DNA of 64,000 bases from CAZUDO01 sp964618895 (lineage in GTDB: Bacteria; Desulfobacterota; Binatia; DP-6): positions 62,001 to 126,000 of the forward strand of contig CAZUDO010000031.1 of NCBI GenBank assembly GCA_964618895.1. The letters are read 5' to 3'. A model generated the notes under the pieces. It was not told where the DNA came from. It searched no databases and saw only the letters and a program-made list of their open reading frames with translations. The translations under genes and the position numbers were made by a program. Shown piece by piece: positions 8,220-20,450 of the stretch; position 1 is the stretch's first letter, and each line of letters starts with the position of its first letter.

Positions 8220-9629
8220 ATGAACACACGCAGAAGTTCCTTCCTCCGCGCCACGTGCTTCTGTTTCTTCATGCTGACCAGCCCGTATGCCGCGGCGGCG
8301 CAGCCCAACGATCCTGTCCTGCGTTGGAACGGCATCGCCCTCGCGGCGGTGGTCGACGATCACAGCGGGACGTTCGGCGCCGCGGCGCAGGGGGGTCCAA
8401 CGCGCACGGCGCGCGCACTCGCCATCGTGCACACCGCCATCTACGATGCAGTCAACTCGATCGTCCGCTCGCGCCGGCCCTACCAGACGCTCGTCCCGGT
8501 CGGTCGGCACGCGAGCGTTTCGATCGAAGCGGCCGTCGCCACGGCCGCGGCAGAGGCGCTCTCGGCCCTCTACCCGGCCCAGAGCCCAGTGTTCGATGCC
8601 GCGCTCGAGATCGATCTGTCCGCCGCACCCCACGGCGCACCCAAGGCCCTCGGACGGGTGGTGGGCAAGCTCGCCGCGCGGCGCATCCTGCATGCGCGCG
8701 GGCGCGATGGGTCCGACGTTCCCGTGCCCTACGTGCCGGGCACGCTCCCGGGCGACCATCGACCCGATCCCCTGAATCCTGAGCAGGGCTTCCTTACGCC
8801 CGGCTGGGGACAGGTCGCGCCGTTCGTCCTCGAGAGCGGCGCGCAGTTCCGCTCATCCCCACCGCCCGAACTCAGCAGCGCCGATTACACCGAGGCGTTC
8901 GCGGAAGTGAAACGGCTCGGCGGCGACGGCGTCACCACCCCGACGGATCGTACCCCCGAGCAGACGCAGATCGGCCTCTTCTGGGCGTACGACGGCACCA
9001 GGCTCATTGGCCCACCGCCGCGTTTGTACAACCAGATCGTGCGTGCGATCGCGCTCCAGATGGGGAACGACGTTGCCGAGAACGCCCGCCTGTTCGCACT
9101 CGTGAACCTGGCGCAGGCGGACGCCGGCATCGCGTGCTGGGAGACCAAGTACGCGTACAACTTCTGGCGCCCGGTCCTGGGTGTCCGCGAGGCCGACCCC
9201 GGGACCGACCCGAGCGGCCTCGGCGACGACAACCCGTCGACCGCGGGCGACCCCGCCTGGACGCCGCTTTGCGCCCCAGCGAGCAATCGGAGCGGCAACG
9301 ACTTCACGCCTCCGTTTCCGGCGTATCCATCGGGCCACGCGACCTTTGGCGCCGCGACGTTCCACATGCTCACGCTCTTCTACGGCACCGATGACATCCC
9401 GTTCACGTTCACATCCGACGAGCTGGATGGGGTGACCACCGACCGCCTCGGGAACGTCCGCCCCCGAGCACCACGCTCCTTCGCCCGGCTGAGCGACGCC
9501 GCCGTTGAGAACGCGGACAGTCGCATCTACCTCGGCATCCATTGGCGCTTCGATGCCACGGCGGGCCTCGACATGGGGCGAGCCATCGCGCAGTACGTGT
9601 TCGATCACGCCCTGCAGCCGATCGAGTAG
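8220..9629 (+). CDS. Vanadium-dependent haloperoxidase (PAP2 superfamily), secreted
   Basis: 469 residues. The ATG at 8220 follows AGGAG and opens a signal peptide ending SPYAAAAQ. The vanadate site is complete: ETKYAYNFWRPV (Lys and Arg, about residue 307), YPSGHATFGAATF (Ser, Gly and the acid-base His, about 370), and GIHWRFDATAG (Arg and vanadate-ligand His, about 438). The enzyme oxidises halides with H2O2, probably in the periplasm or outside. The frame is open upstream of the chosen start, but that part is remnant and intergenic DNA. The gene stands alone on this strand, facing the acyl-CoA dehydrogenase operon. Confidence 0.88.
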   Translation: MNTRRSSFLRATCFCFFMLTSPYAAAAQPNDPVLRWNGIALAAVVDDHSGTFGAAAQGGPTRTARALAIVHTAIYDAVNSIVRSRRPYQTLVPVGRHASVSIEAAVATAAAEALSALYPAQSPVFDAALEIDLSAAPHGAPKALGRVVGKLAARRILHARGRDGSDVPVPYVPGTLPGDHRPDPLNPEQGFLTPGWGQVAPFVLESGAQFRSSPPPELSSADYTEAFAEVKRLGGDGVTTPTDRTPEQTQIGLFWAYDGTRLIGPPPRLYNQIVRAIALQMGNDVAENARLFALVNLAQADAGIACWETKYAYNFWRPVLGVREADPGTDPSGLGDDNPSTAGDPAWTPLCAPASNRSGNDFTPPFPAYPSGHATFGAATFHMLTLFYGTDDIPFTFTSDELDGVTTDRLGNVRPRAPRSFARLSDAAVENADSRIYLGIHWRFDATAGLDMGRAIAQYVFDHALQPIE

Positions 9630-9865
9630 TCCGGGACAACCCGACGTTCAACGGTGGGCGCCGCACACCGCGTCGAGGGCGAGCAGGCCAGCTTCCGCCT
9701 GCACCGCCATGAGCGGCCGCAGGGCCAACACCTCAAGGGCGCTCTCGCTCTCGATCGCCCCGGTCAGCGCGGCGGCACGTGCACGGACACCCATCATGGC
9801 GGCGACACGGCACGGAGGTACCCGCCCGAGGAGGGCGGGGAGATCCAGCGCCGCCCGAGACGCGC

Positions 9866-11083
<1,218 letters not shown>

Positions 11084-11098
11084 GGTCGTCTCCTCCTC

Positions 11099-12193
11099 TC
11101 ACACGATGGCGAGCGCATCGAAAACCGCGAGTCCACGGGCGTTGCGAAGATAGAGCTCGACCGGATGGTCGCGGATGTAGCCATGCCCGCCGAGCACCTG
11201 GAGGGCGTTGTCCGCCACGTTGAGCGCCGACTGGCTCGCATAGTGCTTGGCAAGGGCGGCCTCGCGCACGGCGGGCTCACCACGGTCGAGCTTCCAGGCG
11301 GCCTCCCAGCACACGAGTCGCATGGCGTCGATCTCGATCGCCATGTCGGCCAGCTTGAAAGCGATCGCCTGCTTGCGGGCGATCGCCACCCCGAAGGCAT
11401 GGCGCTCCTTGGCGTACTCCCGCGCATGGTCGAACGCCGCCCGTGCAAGGCCCACGGCGAGCGCTCCTACGGCCACCCGGCCGGCATCGATGAGCGATTG
11501 GATGTCGACGGTGGGGCCTCCGCCCAGACGATTCGCCGCCGGGACGCGAACCTTGTCGAGCGTGAGCGGGTGGGTGTCGAGCGCCTTGATGCCCATGTTC
11601 TGCTCGCGGTCCCCAATGGTGAGTCCCTGCGCCCCTGGTTCGACGACGAACGCCGCTGGCCCATCGGCGGCCGCGGCGTAAACCAGGATGGCTTCCGCGC
11701 GCCGCGCCAGCGGGACCAGGCACTTCTGCCCGTTCAGGACATAGTCCTGGCCGGCGCGTTCGGCGGTGGTCGAAAAGGCGGTCGGATCGAAGTCCCAGCA
11801 CGGCTCCGAGAACGCCGCGGTACCGACCACGAACCGACCGCCGGTGAAACGTGGCAGCCAGCGTTCGCGTTGCGCATCGCTTCCTGCAACCAGAAGGGGA
11901 ATGGTGAACAAGCGCGGCGTCAAGAGATGCAGGGCGAGGGCCAGGTCGCCGTACGCCAGCTCCTCCACCTTGAGGGCGCTCCGGATCGCCGAGCGGCCGT
12001 TGCCGAACCCGCCCAGCGCCTCGGGGATCGAGTTCTGGACCAGCCCGAGCTCCCACCCCCGGGCGACCACCGCCTCGGGGACGGCACCCCGTTCGTCAGC
12101 CTCTCGGGCCTGCGGCCGGAGGACCTCGCGCGCGAAGCCCGCCATGGTATCGCGGATGAGCTCCTGCTCCTCCGTCGGTTGGAAATTCACCAT
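11099..12193 (-). CDS. Acyl-CoA dehydrogenase paralogue lacking the EGT catalytic motif
   Basis: 364 residues from the ATG at 12193 (MVNFQPTEEQELIRDTMAGF); the frame is open further upstream inside the TetR gene, but the family starts here. It has the ACAD fold (AFSEPCWDF, YVLNGQKCLVPLARRAEAIL, VLGGHGYIRDHPVELYLRNA). The usual C-terminal EGT loop reads RNARGLAVFDA, so the standard base is missing. Such divergent subunits often pair with an active ACAD in heteromers, and the next gene has an intact motif. It overlaps the TetR stop by 7 nt, consistent with coupling. Confidence 0.88.
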   Translation of the reverse strand: MVNFQPTEEQELIRDTMAGFAREVLRPQAREADERGAVPEAVVARGWELGLVQNSIPEALGGFGNGRSAIRSALKVEELAYGDLALALHLLTPRLFTIPLLVAGSDAQRERWLPRFTGGRFVVGTAAFSEPCWDFDPTAFSTTAERAGQDYVLNGQKCLVPLARRAEAILVYAAAADGPAAFVVEPGAQGLTIGDREQNMGIKALDTHPLTLDKVRVPAANRLGGGPTVDIQSLIDAGRVAVGALAVGLARAAFDHAREYAKERHAFGVAIARKQAIAFKLADMAIEIDAMRLVCWEAAWKLDRGEPAVREAALAKHYASQSALNVADNALQVLGGHGYIRDHPVELYLRNARGLAVFDALAIV

Positions 12194-12849
12194 GCTCTGC
12201 CTCCTCCTGAGGCCGCGATGCTCGCGGGACGCACTGCGGGAATGAGCCACGCGGTCAGCTGCTCGACGAGCGTGTCGAGCACCCGGCGGAGATCGACCTC
12301 CTCCGGGTCCTGGTAGTGCTGCACCTCGGCGCCGATGATCCCGCCCATCATGGCGGCGGCGGCCATCTCCGGCGCGACATCCGGACGCAGCGCCCCTTGC
12401 TGCTGCCCGCGCCGGACGACGACCGTCAGGAAGGCACGCATGCGGCGCAGGATGTTGCGGAACTCGACTGACAGGCGCGGGTTGGTATCGAGCGCCTCGA
12501 CCATCAACGTAATGATGAAGCGGCGGTGGTTCGACACCGTGGCGTGGAAGAAGCACGCATCGATCACGCGGCGGATGGTCGCGACGGCGCTTTCTTCCGG
12601 AACCACATCCGCGAGTATCTGCTTCTCGAAGCCGCCCACGCGGTCCTTCACGGCCCCGAACAGCAGCTCTTCCTTGTCGCGAAAGTGGTAGTAGACAGCG
12701 CCCTTGGTGACACCCGCCGCGCGGGCGATGCGGTCGATCGAGGTCCCCTGGTAGCCGAGGCGCGCGAAGCAATCGATGGCCGCCATCATGAGCTGCTTGC
12801 GTGAAGGCTCGGGGCGTTCGGCCCGCGCCCGACGGCCGCGCGGAGACAT
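12187..12849 (-). CDS. TetR/AcrR-family transcriptional regulator
   Basis: 220 residues. HTH at about 20-65 (MAAIDCFARLGYQGTSIDRI, VTKGAVYYHFRDKEELL); the C-terminal ligand domain is helical. It heads a minus-strand operon with two acyl-CoA dehydrogenases, so an acyl-CoA or related ligand is likely, as for FadR/PsrA-like TetR proteins. A perfect palindrome overlaps its own start codon, suggesting autorepression of the whole operon. The ATG at 12849 lacks an upstream Shine-Dalgarno site. Confidence 0.9.
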   Translation of the reverse strand: MSPRGRRARAERPEPSRKQLMMAAIDCFARLGYQGTSIDRIARAAGVTKGAVYYHFRDKEELLFGAVKDRVGGFEKQILADVVPEESAVATIRRVIDACFFHATVSNHRRFIITLMVEALDTNPRLSVEFRNILRRMRAFLTVVVRRGQQQGALRPDVAPEMAAAAMMGGIIGAEVQHYQDPEEVDLRRVLDTLVEQLTAWLIPAVRPASIAASGGGRAW

Positions 12850-12865
12850 ACTGAACGGTCAGTAT
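12848..12865. promoter_or_regulatory. Probable TetR operator palindrome
   Basis: ATACTGA-ACGG-TCAGTAT: 7-bp perfect arms around a 4-bp centre. It overlaps the TetR start codon, the predicted transcription start and the -10 box. Position and symmetry fit a TetR dimer site blocking its own promoter. Confidence 0.75.
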
Positions 12866-12888
12866 CTTTTGTTGACGCATGCTGTCAA
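12861..12888 (-). promoter_or_regulatory. Sigma-70-like promoter of the TetR-acyl-CoA dehydrogenase operon
   Basis: On the minus strand: TTGACA (12888-12883), a 16-nt spacer, then GATACT (12866-12861). The predicted start of transcription is only a few bases from the ATG at 12849, giving a leaderless or near-leaderless mRNA. That fits the missing ribosome site. The -10 box shares bases with the operator. Confidence 0.65.
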
Positions 12889-12993
12889 TGCCAGGCGGGT
12901 GCCCGGGCAGGCGCGATATGGACATGTTCACGGCAGCGCGCTACCAGCGCGGAGTGGGGACCTCCTTCCCCTCGAACGACGGAGGGTACAGAC

Positions 12994-13377
12994 ATGTCGC
13001 GCGTTCTGATGCTCGCACTGCTGGTAGGTGCCGTGCCCGGACTGGCGGTGGCCGATGAAATGCTACGCTGGCGAGATGCCCGCGGCCGCCTGCATTATTC
13101 GAATGTTACGCGCTCCGCACCGGCGGACGCCGCGCCCGTGAAGGCTACGGTCGGGACGCTCAGCCTGGCGCCCGCCGAGCCCGGGACCTCCGCTACGGGT
13201 TCGGCCCCGGTTCCTTCGGTCCTGGAAGCACGAGCTGCCGCCGGGCGCGGATGCTGTCCCTTCGGTGGGGCGTACGCCGTCGTAGCGTCGAACCCACACG
13301 AACTCGCGGACCAGGTGAAACAGGCCTCGCTCCTGGATGCCCTCGGCGTCTCGTGGCGCAAGTGCGGCTGTCTCTGA
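12994..13377 (+). CDS. Secreted DUF4124-like protein
   Basis: 127 residues. A signal peptide (1-20, ending GLAVA) is followed by DEMLRWRDARGRLHYSN, the pattern of DUF4124 domains (YRWxDxxGxxHYs) found in periplasmic proteins. The rest is Pro/Ala-rich, with a Cys pair (GRGCCPFGG) and a C-terminal KCGCL. Ribosome site GGAGGG sits just upstream of the ATG. Function unknown. It is divergent from the TetR operon and convergent with the SDR gene (6-nt gap). Confidence 0.72.
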   Translation: MSRVLMLALLVGAVPGLAVADEMLRWRDARGRLHYSNVTRSAPADAAPVKATVGTLSLAPAEPGTSATGSAPVPSVLEARAAAGRGCCPFGGAYAVVASNPHELADQVKQASLLDALGVSWRKCGCL

Positions 13378-13383
13378 CCGGAG

Positions 13384-14130
13384 CTACATCCACGCTCCTC
13401 CGTCGACGCGCAGGATCTTGCCCGTGATCCATGCCGCGTCGGCGGACGCGAGAAACACCGCCGCCCGACCGATGTCCACCGGCTCGCCGGCGCGGCCGAG
13501 CGGGATGCCCTGCAGCACGGCCTCGCCGTAGAAGCGCAGCAACCGCTCGCCCATCTCCGAACGTACCAACCCCGGAGCGATGCAGTTGACTCGTACGCCA
13601 GCGCCCGCGACCTCTTTGGCCAGCACCTTGGTGAGCGCGTTCACGCCGGCCTTGGCGACGTGATAGGGCGCTCCCCCGGGGCTGGTCAGATCGGCGCCGA
13701 CCGAGGAGATGAACAGCACGACCCCCTGACGGGCCACGACGTGCGGGATGGCGGCGCGCGCGGTCCAGAAGGCGCCGTCCAGGTCCGTGCCGAGCACACG
13801 ACGCCACTCCGCGGGATTTACCTGGGCAACAGGGGCCACCCGTGACGCTACGCCCGCGTTGGCCACCACGATGTCGAGGCCCCCGAATGCAGCGACGGCC
13901 TCCGCCACCATTGCGTCCACGGCTTCCCGGTCTGCCACGTCGGCTTGCAGGGACACTGCCCGTTGCCCGAGGGCCCGCACCTGCGTGGCCGTCGCGTCCG
14001 CGGCCTCGCGATCACGGCGGTAGTTGATCGCTACGTCCGCACCTTCTTGCGCGAACGCGAGCGCGATGCCTCGACCGATCCCTCGGCCACCGCCCGTGAT
14101 CAGCGCGGCCTTGCCCTCGAGCTTGCCCAT
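13384..14130 (-). CDS. Short-chain dehydrogenase/reductase (FabG-like)
   Basis: 248 residues, standard SDR length. Nucleotide site TGGGRGIGRGIALAFA (about 12-27), DVADREAVD, NAGV at about 89, catalytic Ser in FISSVGAD, YHVAK (Tyr/Lys pair), and a C-terminal ITGKILRVDGG. NAD(P)H-dependent ketoreductase or dehydrogenase; the substrate is unknown, and 3-oxoacyl reduction is possible. It lies downstream of atpC on the same strand with a hairpin between, so it is probably outside the atp operon. Confidence 0.85.
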   Translation of the reverse strand: MGKLEGKAALITGGGRGIGRGIALAFAQEGADVAINYRRDREAADATATQVRALGQRAVSLQADVADREAVDAMVAEAVAAFGGLDIVVANAGVASRVAPVAQVNPAEWRRVLGTDLDGAFWTARAAIPHVVARQGVVLFISSVGADLTSPGGAPYHVAKAGVNALTKVLAKEVAGAGVRVNCIAPGLVRSEMGERLLRFYGEAVLQGIPLGRAGEPVDIGRAAVFLASADAAWITGKILRVDGGAWM

Positions 14131-14153
14131 GGCGTGTCGGTGCTCATCCGGCC

Positions 14154-14171
14154 CGGTTCGGCGACGAACCG
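14154..14171 (-). terminator. Hairpin directly after atpC
   Basis: A perfect 7-bp stem with a 4-nt loop (CGGTTCG-GCGA-CGAACCG as read on the plus strand) begins at the base after the atpC stop. No U-run follows. It probably marks the 3' end of the atp transcript. Confidence 0.4.
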
Positions 14172-14443
14172 CTACCTAGCGCCGCCCGTGACCTCGCCCG
14201 CATCCGCGAGGATCGTCACGACGTTGTCGACGACCTCGGCGAACCCTCCTTGGACGTTCAACCTCACCACGCCCGCTTCGCTGCGATACGACAGCACGCC
14301 CGAGGCCAGGGCGGTCACGAGGGCGGCGTGGTTCGGGAGCACGCCGATCTCGCCATCGACCGCGGGCGCCGTCACCTCACGCACCGTTGCATCGGCCAGC
14401 AAGCGCTCGGGCGTGTAGACGCGTAAGCGCAGGCGATCGGTCA

Positions 14444-14444
<1 letters not shown>
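14172..14444 (-). CDS. atpC: ATP synthase F1 subunit epsilon, short form
   Basis: 90 residues only, against about 130-140 in most bacteria. The beta-sandwich domain is complete (LRLRVYTPERLLADATVREV, GEIGVLPNHAALVTAL, GGFAEVVDNVVTILAD). The C-terminal two-helix domain that inhibits ATP hydrolysis in other species is absent. It couples gamma to the c-ring at the base of F1. It overlaps the atpD stop by one base and is the last gene of the F1 cluster. Confidence 0.92.
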
Positions 14445-15871
<1,427 letters not shown>

Positions 15872-15879
15872 ACGGGCAG

Positions 15880-16734
15880 CTATCCTTTCAGCGCTTCTGC
15901 GCCGCAGACGATTTCCATGAGCTCGGTCGTGATCGCGGCCTGGCGGGCACGGTTCATCGACAGCGTGAGCCGGTCGATCATGTCGCTGGCGTTGTTGGTG
16001 GCGTTGTCCATGGCAGTCATGCGCGCTCCGTGCTCGCTGGCCGCGCTTTCGAGGAGCGCCTGGGTGATCAGCGCCTCGATGTAGCGGGGGAGGAGAAGAG
16101 CCAGGAGATCGGTACGCGTTGGCTCGAACAGGTAGTCGACCGGCCGGGCGTCGCCCGCCGGCGGGGCCACGGGGAGAAGCTGGACGACGGTCGGTACTTG
16201 CGAAATCGCGGAATGGAAACGGTTGTAGATGAGATAGACCGCGTCCGTGTCCTCTCCGACGAACCGGCGCGTGAGCTCGGCCGCCAGCTCTTTCGCCAAC
16301 ACCGGCGCGGGCGTGGTCAGGATGCCGGTGCGCTGGAACACGAGGGCCGTCCCGCGGCGTCTATAGGAGTCGAGCCCCTTGCGACCCACGACGCTGATCG
16401 ACGCCTCGACCTGAGGTCGGTCGCGCACGAAGGCCGCTACGGCGCGGAGGAGGTTGGAGTTGTAGCCACCGCACAAGCCGCGGTCACTGGTGAGTACCAG
16501 CACATCGAGGCGGTGCTCGTCGCGGCGGGCAAGCAGGGGATGGGTGTCGGCCTCGATCCCGGCGGCTACGGCGCTGAACATCTCGGTGAGTTTGGCGGCG
16601 TACGGGCGGGCTGCCTCCGCCGCCTCCTGCGCCCGCCGAAGCCGGGCAGCCGCCACCATCTTCATGGCCTTGGTGATCTTCTGCGTGGAGCGGACGGTCG
16701 CGATCCGTTTCCGCAGCACCTTGAGACTCGGCAT
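15880..16734 (-). CDS. atpG: ATP synthase F1 subunit gamma
   Basis: 284 residues, normal size. The N-terminal helix reads LKVLRKRIATVRSTQKITKAM and the C-terminal helix ends NRARQAAITTELMEIVCGAEAL; both helices form the rotating central stalk. The middle Rossmann-like part contains LVLTSDRGLCGGYNSNLLR. Six nt after atpA, same operon. Confidence 0.97.
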   Translation of the reverse strand: MPSLKVLRKRIATVRSTQKITKAMKMVAAARLRRAQEAAEAARPYAAKLTEMFSAVAAGIEADTHPLLARRDEHRLDVLVLTSDRGLCGGYNSNLLRAVAAFVRDRPQVEASISVVGRKGLDSYRRRGTALVFQRTGILTTPAPVLAKELAAELTRRFVGEDTDAVYLIYNRFHSAISQVPTVVQLLPVAPPAGDARPVDYLFEPTRTDLLALLLPRYIEALITQALLESAASEHGARMTAMDNATNNASDMIDRLTLSMNRARQAAITTELMEIVCGAEALKG

Positions 16735-16740
16735 CGACCG

Positions 16741-18249
<1,509 letters not shown>

Positions 18250-18273
18250 CGATGGATCTCCCTCCGGGACCAG

Positions 18274-18819
18274 CTACGTCGTGCCCCCGGCCATGTCCTT
18301 GCTAAGGCGTGCCAGCTGCGCCTTCACGCTTCCGTCGTACACCGTCCCCGCCACGTCGAGTACCACGCCCCCCAGCAGCTCTGCGTCCACCGTGGTGGTG
18401 GCTAACACGTTCTCGCGCCCGGTAAGACGCCGCGCCACTGCGATGAGGTCGTTCTTCTCGGCGACGCTCAGGGGGGCCGCCGAACGGAGCGTGACGCGGG
18501 CGCGGCCAAGGTCGTCGTCGAGCAGATGATCGAACCAGCGCGCGACGTCGGGAAGCACGGCCAGCCGATGTCGATCCGCCAACAGATTGATGGTGTTGGC
18601 GACGATCTTGGACACGCCGAGGGTGGCAACCACAGCCTTGGCAGTTCGCTGACGGGTCGAGCGGTCGATCGCAGGACTCAAAAGGAACGGGCGCAGGCGC
18701 GGCTCGTCGAACACCGCGGCGGCGCGTGCGAGTTCTTCCCCGGTGGCTTCCAGGGCGCCCGCGGAACGTGCCAAGCCGAGCACGGCCCTGGCGTAGCGCT
18801 TTCCGAGGCGCCCGGTCAC
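18274..18819 (-). CDS. atpH: ATP synthase F1 subunit delta (OSCP)
   Basis: 181 residues. The N-terminal six-helix domain starts GKRYARAVLGLARSAGALEA; the C-terminal beta/alpha part contains LGGVVLDVAGTVYDGSVKAQ, the conserved (L)GG(i)...g....D.S...(q)L end. It joins the peripheral stalk (b, b') to the top of F1. Its start overlaps the atpF stop by 4 nt, suggesting coupling. Confidence 0.95.
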   Translation of the reverse strand: MTGRLGKRYARAVLGLARSAGALEATGEELARAAAVFDEPRLRPFLLSPAIDRSTRQRTAKAVVATLGVSKIVANTINLLADRHRLAVLPDVARWFDHLLDDDLGRARVTLRSAAPLSVAEKNDLIAVARRLTGRENVLATTTVDAELLGGVVLDVAGTVYDGSVKAQLARLSKDMAGGTT

Positions 18820-19319
18820 GTCGACGAGCCCGCCCGGTCGATGAAGTCCCGCACCAGCCGATCACGATCCGCGGGGTTCAGCGCATCGCGGAGGATCGCT
18901 GTCGCCTGGCGGATGGTCTCCTCCGTCACTTCGATCCGGAGCGCGAGGCGCGCCGCCGCGAACTCATGCTCCGCGAGCTGGCGTGCCTCGGTCCGGATGC
19001 GGTCCGCCGCCTGCTGCGCGTGTCGACGGATCGTGTCGCCCTCGCGCTCGGCGGTGGCGCGCAGGTCGGCCCGCATCCGTTCCCGGAGCGCCGGCAGGTC
19101 AGCCACATCCCGTGCCAGCTCAGCGCGCAGCGCTTGTGCCTCAGCACGCGCCTTGGCTCCGGCCTGCAATGCCTCACGCAGGCGCGCCGTCCGGGCCCGG
19201 AAGAATTCCTGCACGGGACCGCGCAGATACTTCGCCAGCACATAAACGAAGATCGCGAAGTTGACGGCCGGGTACAGCAGGTCGCCAAGCGACGGGTGGT
19301 GACCGCCGTGCTCCGTCAC
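18816..19319 (-). CDS. atpF: ATP synthase F0 subunit b
   Basis: 167 residues. One N-terminal membrane helix (about 12-32, LLYPAVNFAIFVYVLAKYL) and a long charged helix typical of the peripheral stalk. The upstream gene encodes a second b-type subunit, so the stalk is likely a b/b' heterodimer, as in many deltaproteobacteria and phototrophs. It overlaps atpH and the b' gene by 4 nt each. Confidence 0.92.
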   Translation of the reverse strand: MTEHGGHHPSLGDLLYPAVNFAIFVYVLAKYLRGPVQEFFRARTARLREALQAGAKARAEAQALRAELARDVADLPALRERMRADLRATAEREGDTIRRHAQQAADRIRTEARQLAEHEFAAARLALRIEVTEETIRQATAILRDALNPADRDRLVRDFIDRAGSST

Positions 19320-19747
19320 ACCGTGCGTCCCAGAATGACGCGCGCGACGTCTCGGGCGATCTCGCGTGCCTGATCCCGCAGCCCAGTCCTCGCGGCGGTC
19401 ACTTCGTCGGCGATGCGCGCCCGCACGTCAGCAAGCGTGCGTTGCGCGTCGTCACGGGCCGCCCACAGGAGCTGCTTCTGTTCGGCCTCCGCCCTGCTCA
19501 GAAGCTCCCGCATCTCGCGAGCCGCCTCGGTCCGTGCTTCGTCGAGGGCAGCAGCGTGCTCGGCCCGGAGGCCCTCGGCCTCGGCTTGGATCGTTCGCGC
19601 CTCCGCGATGGCACCCTCGGAACGACGGGTGCGCTCGTGCAGGATCCGCATGGCCGGCTGGAACCACAGCTTGCGGAGGGTGAGCCAAAGCGCCACGAAG
19701 AGGACGATCTGAACGACGAACGTATAGTCCGGTGGAATCTTGAGCAT
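19316..19747 (-). CDS. atpF': ATP synthase F0 subunit b' (second b-type subunit)
   Basis: 143 residues from the ATG giving MLKIPPDYTFVVQIVLFVAL; longer open frame upstream has no family sequence. One membrane helix (about 8-28) is followed by KLWFQPAMRILHERTRRSEGA and a long charged coiled coil. It is the first gene of the F1/stalk cluster, about 50 nt after the bactofilin gene, and probably pairs with the b subunit. Confidence 0.9.
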   Translation of the reverse strand: MLKIPPDYTFVVQIVLFVALWLTLRKLWFQPAMRILHERTRRSEGAIAEARTIQAEAEGLRAEHAAALDEARTEAAREMRELLSRAEAEQKQLLWAARDDAQRTLADVRARIADEVTAARTGLRDQAREIARDVARVILGRTV

Positions 19748-19797
19748 GCGTGCGGCGTGAGGGAAACGCCCGCAGTCCGAGGGCGGGCTCCCGTCAG

Positions 19798-20370
19798 CTA
19801 CTTGGCGGCCTCGGTGTGCGCCTTGAGCACGGCCAGAGCCTCGGCGGGTCGATCGTCCTTTGGGAAGAAGGCGACCTTGCGGTCCTTCTCCGTCTTCTGC
19901 GTGTCGCTCCCAGCCCCTCCCATGTTGCACTGCCCCTCGAAGATCACACCCTCGTGAATCACCAAGCTCGGCGTGGAGATGTTGCCGAAGAGCTTCCCGG
20001 GCGCGCGAATCTCGAGCCGCTTGCGCGCGTTCACGTCGCCGGTCACGCGCCCGTGCACGATGACCGCAACACCATTGATCTGTGCGTTCACAACCGCGCT
20101 CTCGCCGATGATCAGGGTGTCCTGCGCCGATATCTCACCTTCGACGTGGCCCTCGATCCGTACGGTACCCTCGAAGGCGAGCTTGCCGGTAACTCGACTC
20201 CCCTTCCCGAGGAACGCACTCGTCGCCCCCGTTTCTCCTGGCTGGGCTCCATCGCGATCCAACATATGCACCTCCCGGGGAGCCGGACCAGTCACGGGCG
20301 GAACGGTCGGCTCTGGGGTGAATCCCCGGGGGAGGTCGCCCCGCTCACGGTCCTTCCCGAATAGCGCCAT
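19798..20370 (-). CDS. Bactofilin-family cytoskeletal protein
   Basis: 190 residues. An unstructured N-terminus of about 50 residues (Pro/Thr-rich) precedes the bactofilin beta-helix core (about 52-150: FLGKGSRVTGKLAFEGTVRI, EGHVEGEI, LIIGESAVVNAQINGV, VHGRVTGDVNARKRLEI, GKLFGNIST). A charged tail (DTQKTEKDRK) follows. Bactofilins polymerise without nucleotide and act in cell shape, stalks or ParAB positioning. In myxobacteria, bactofilins work with ParABC near the poles, and here the gene sits directly downstream of parB. Confidence 0.92.
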   Translation of the reverse strand: MALFGKDRERGDLPRGFTPEPTVPPVTGPAPREVHMLDRDGAQPGETGATSAFLGKGSRVTGKLAFEGTVRIEGHVEGEISAQDTLIIGESAVVNAQINGVAVIVHGRVTGDVNARKRLEIRAPGKLFGNISTPSLVIHEGVIFEGQCNMGGAGSDTQKTEKDRKVAFFPKDDRPAEALAVLKAHTEAAK

Positions 20371-20450
20371 AGCTACACTCCGAGATGCTTCCCTCGATCG
20401 ACGTCGATCCCGCCGTTTCTAGCACCGGCGAAAGCACAGTGTCAAAATGC

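Noticed and set aside
9648..9842. Short minus-strand frame between the haloperoxidase and the acyl-CoA dehydrogenase (VRARAAALTGAIESESALEV)
   Set aside because: Protein-like composition but no recognisable family, no start or ribosome site outside the dehydrogenase gene. It could be a remnant; not called.
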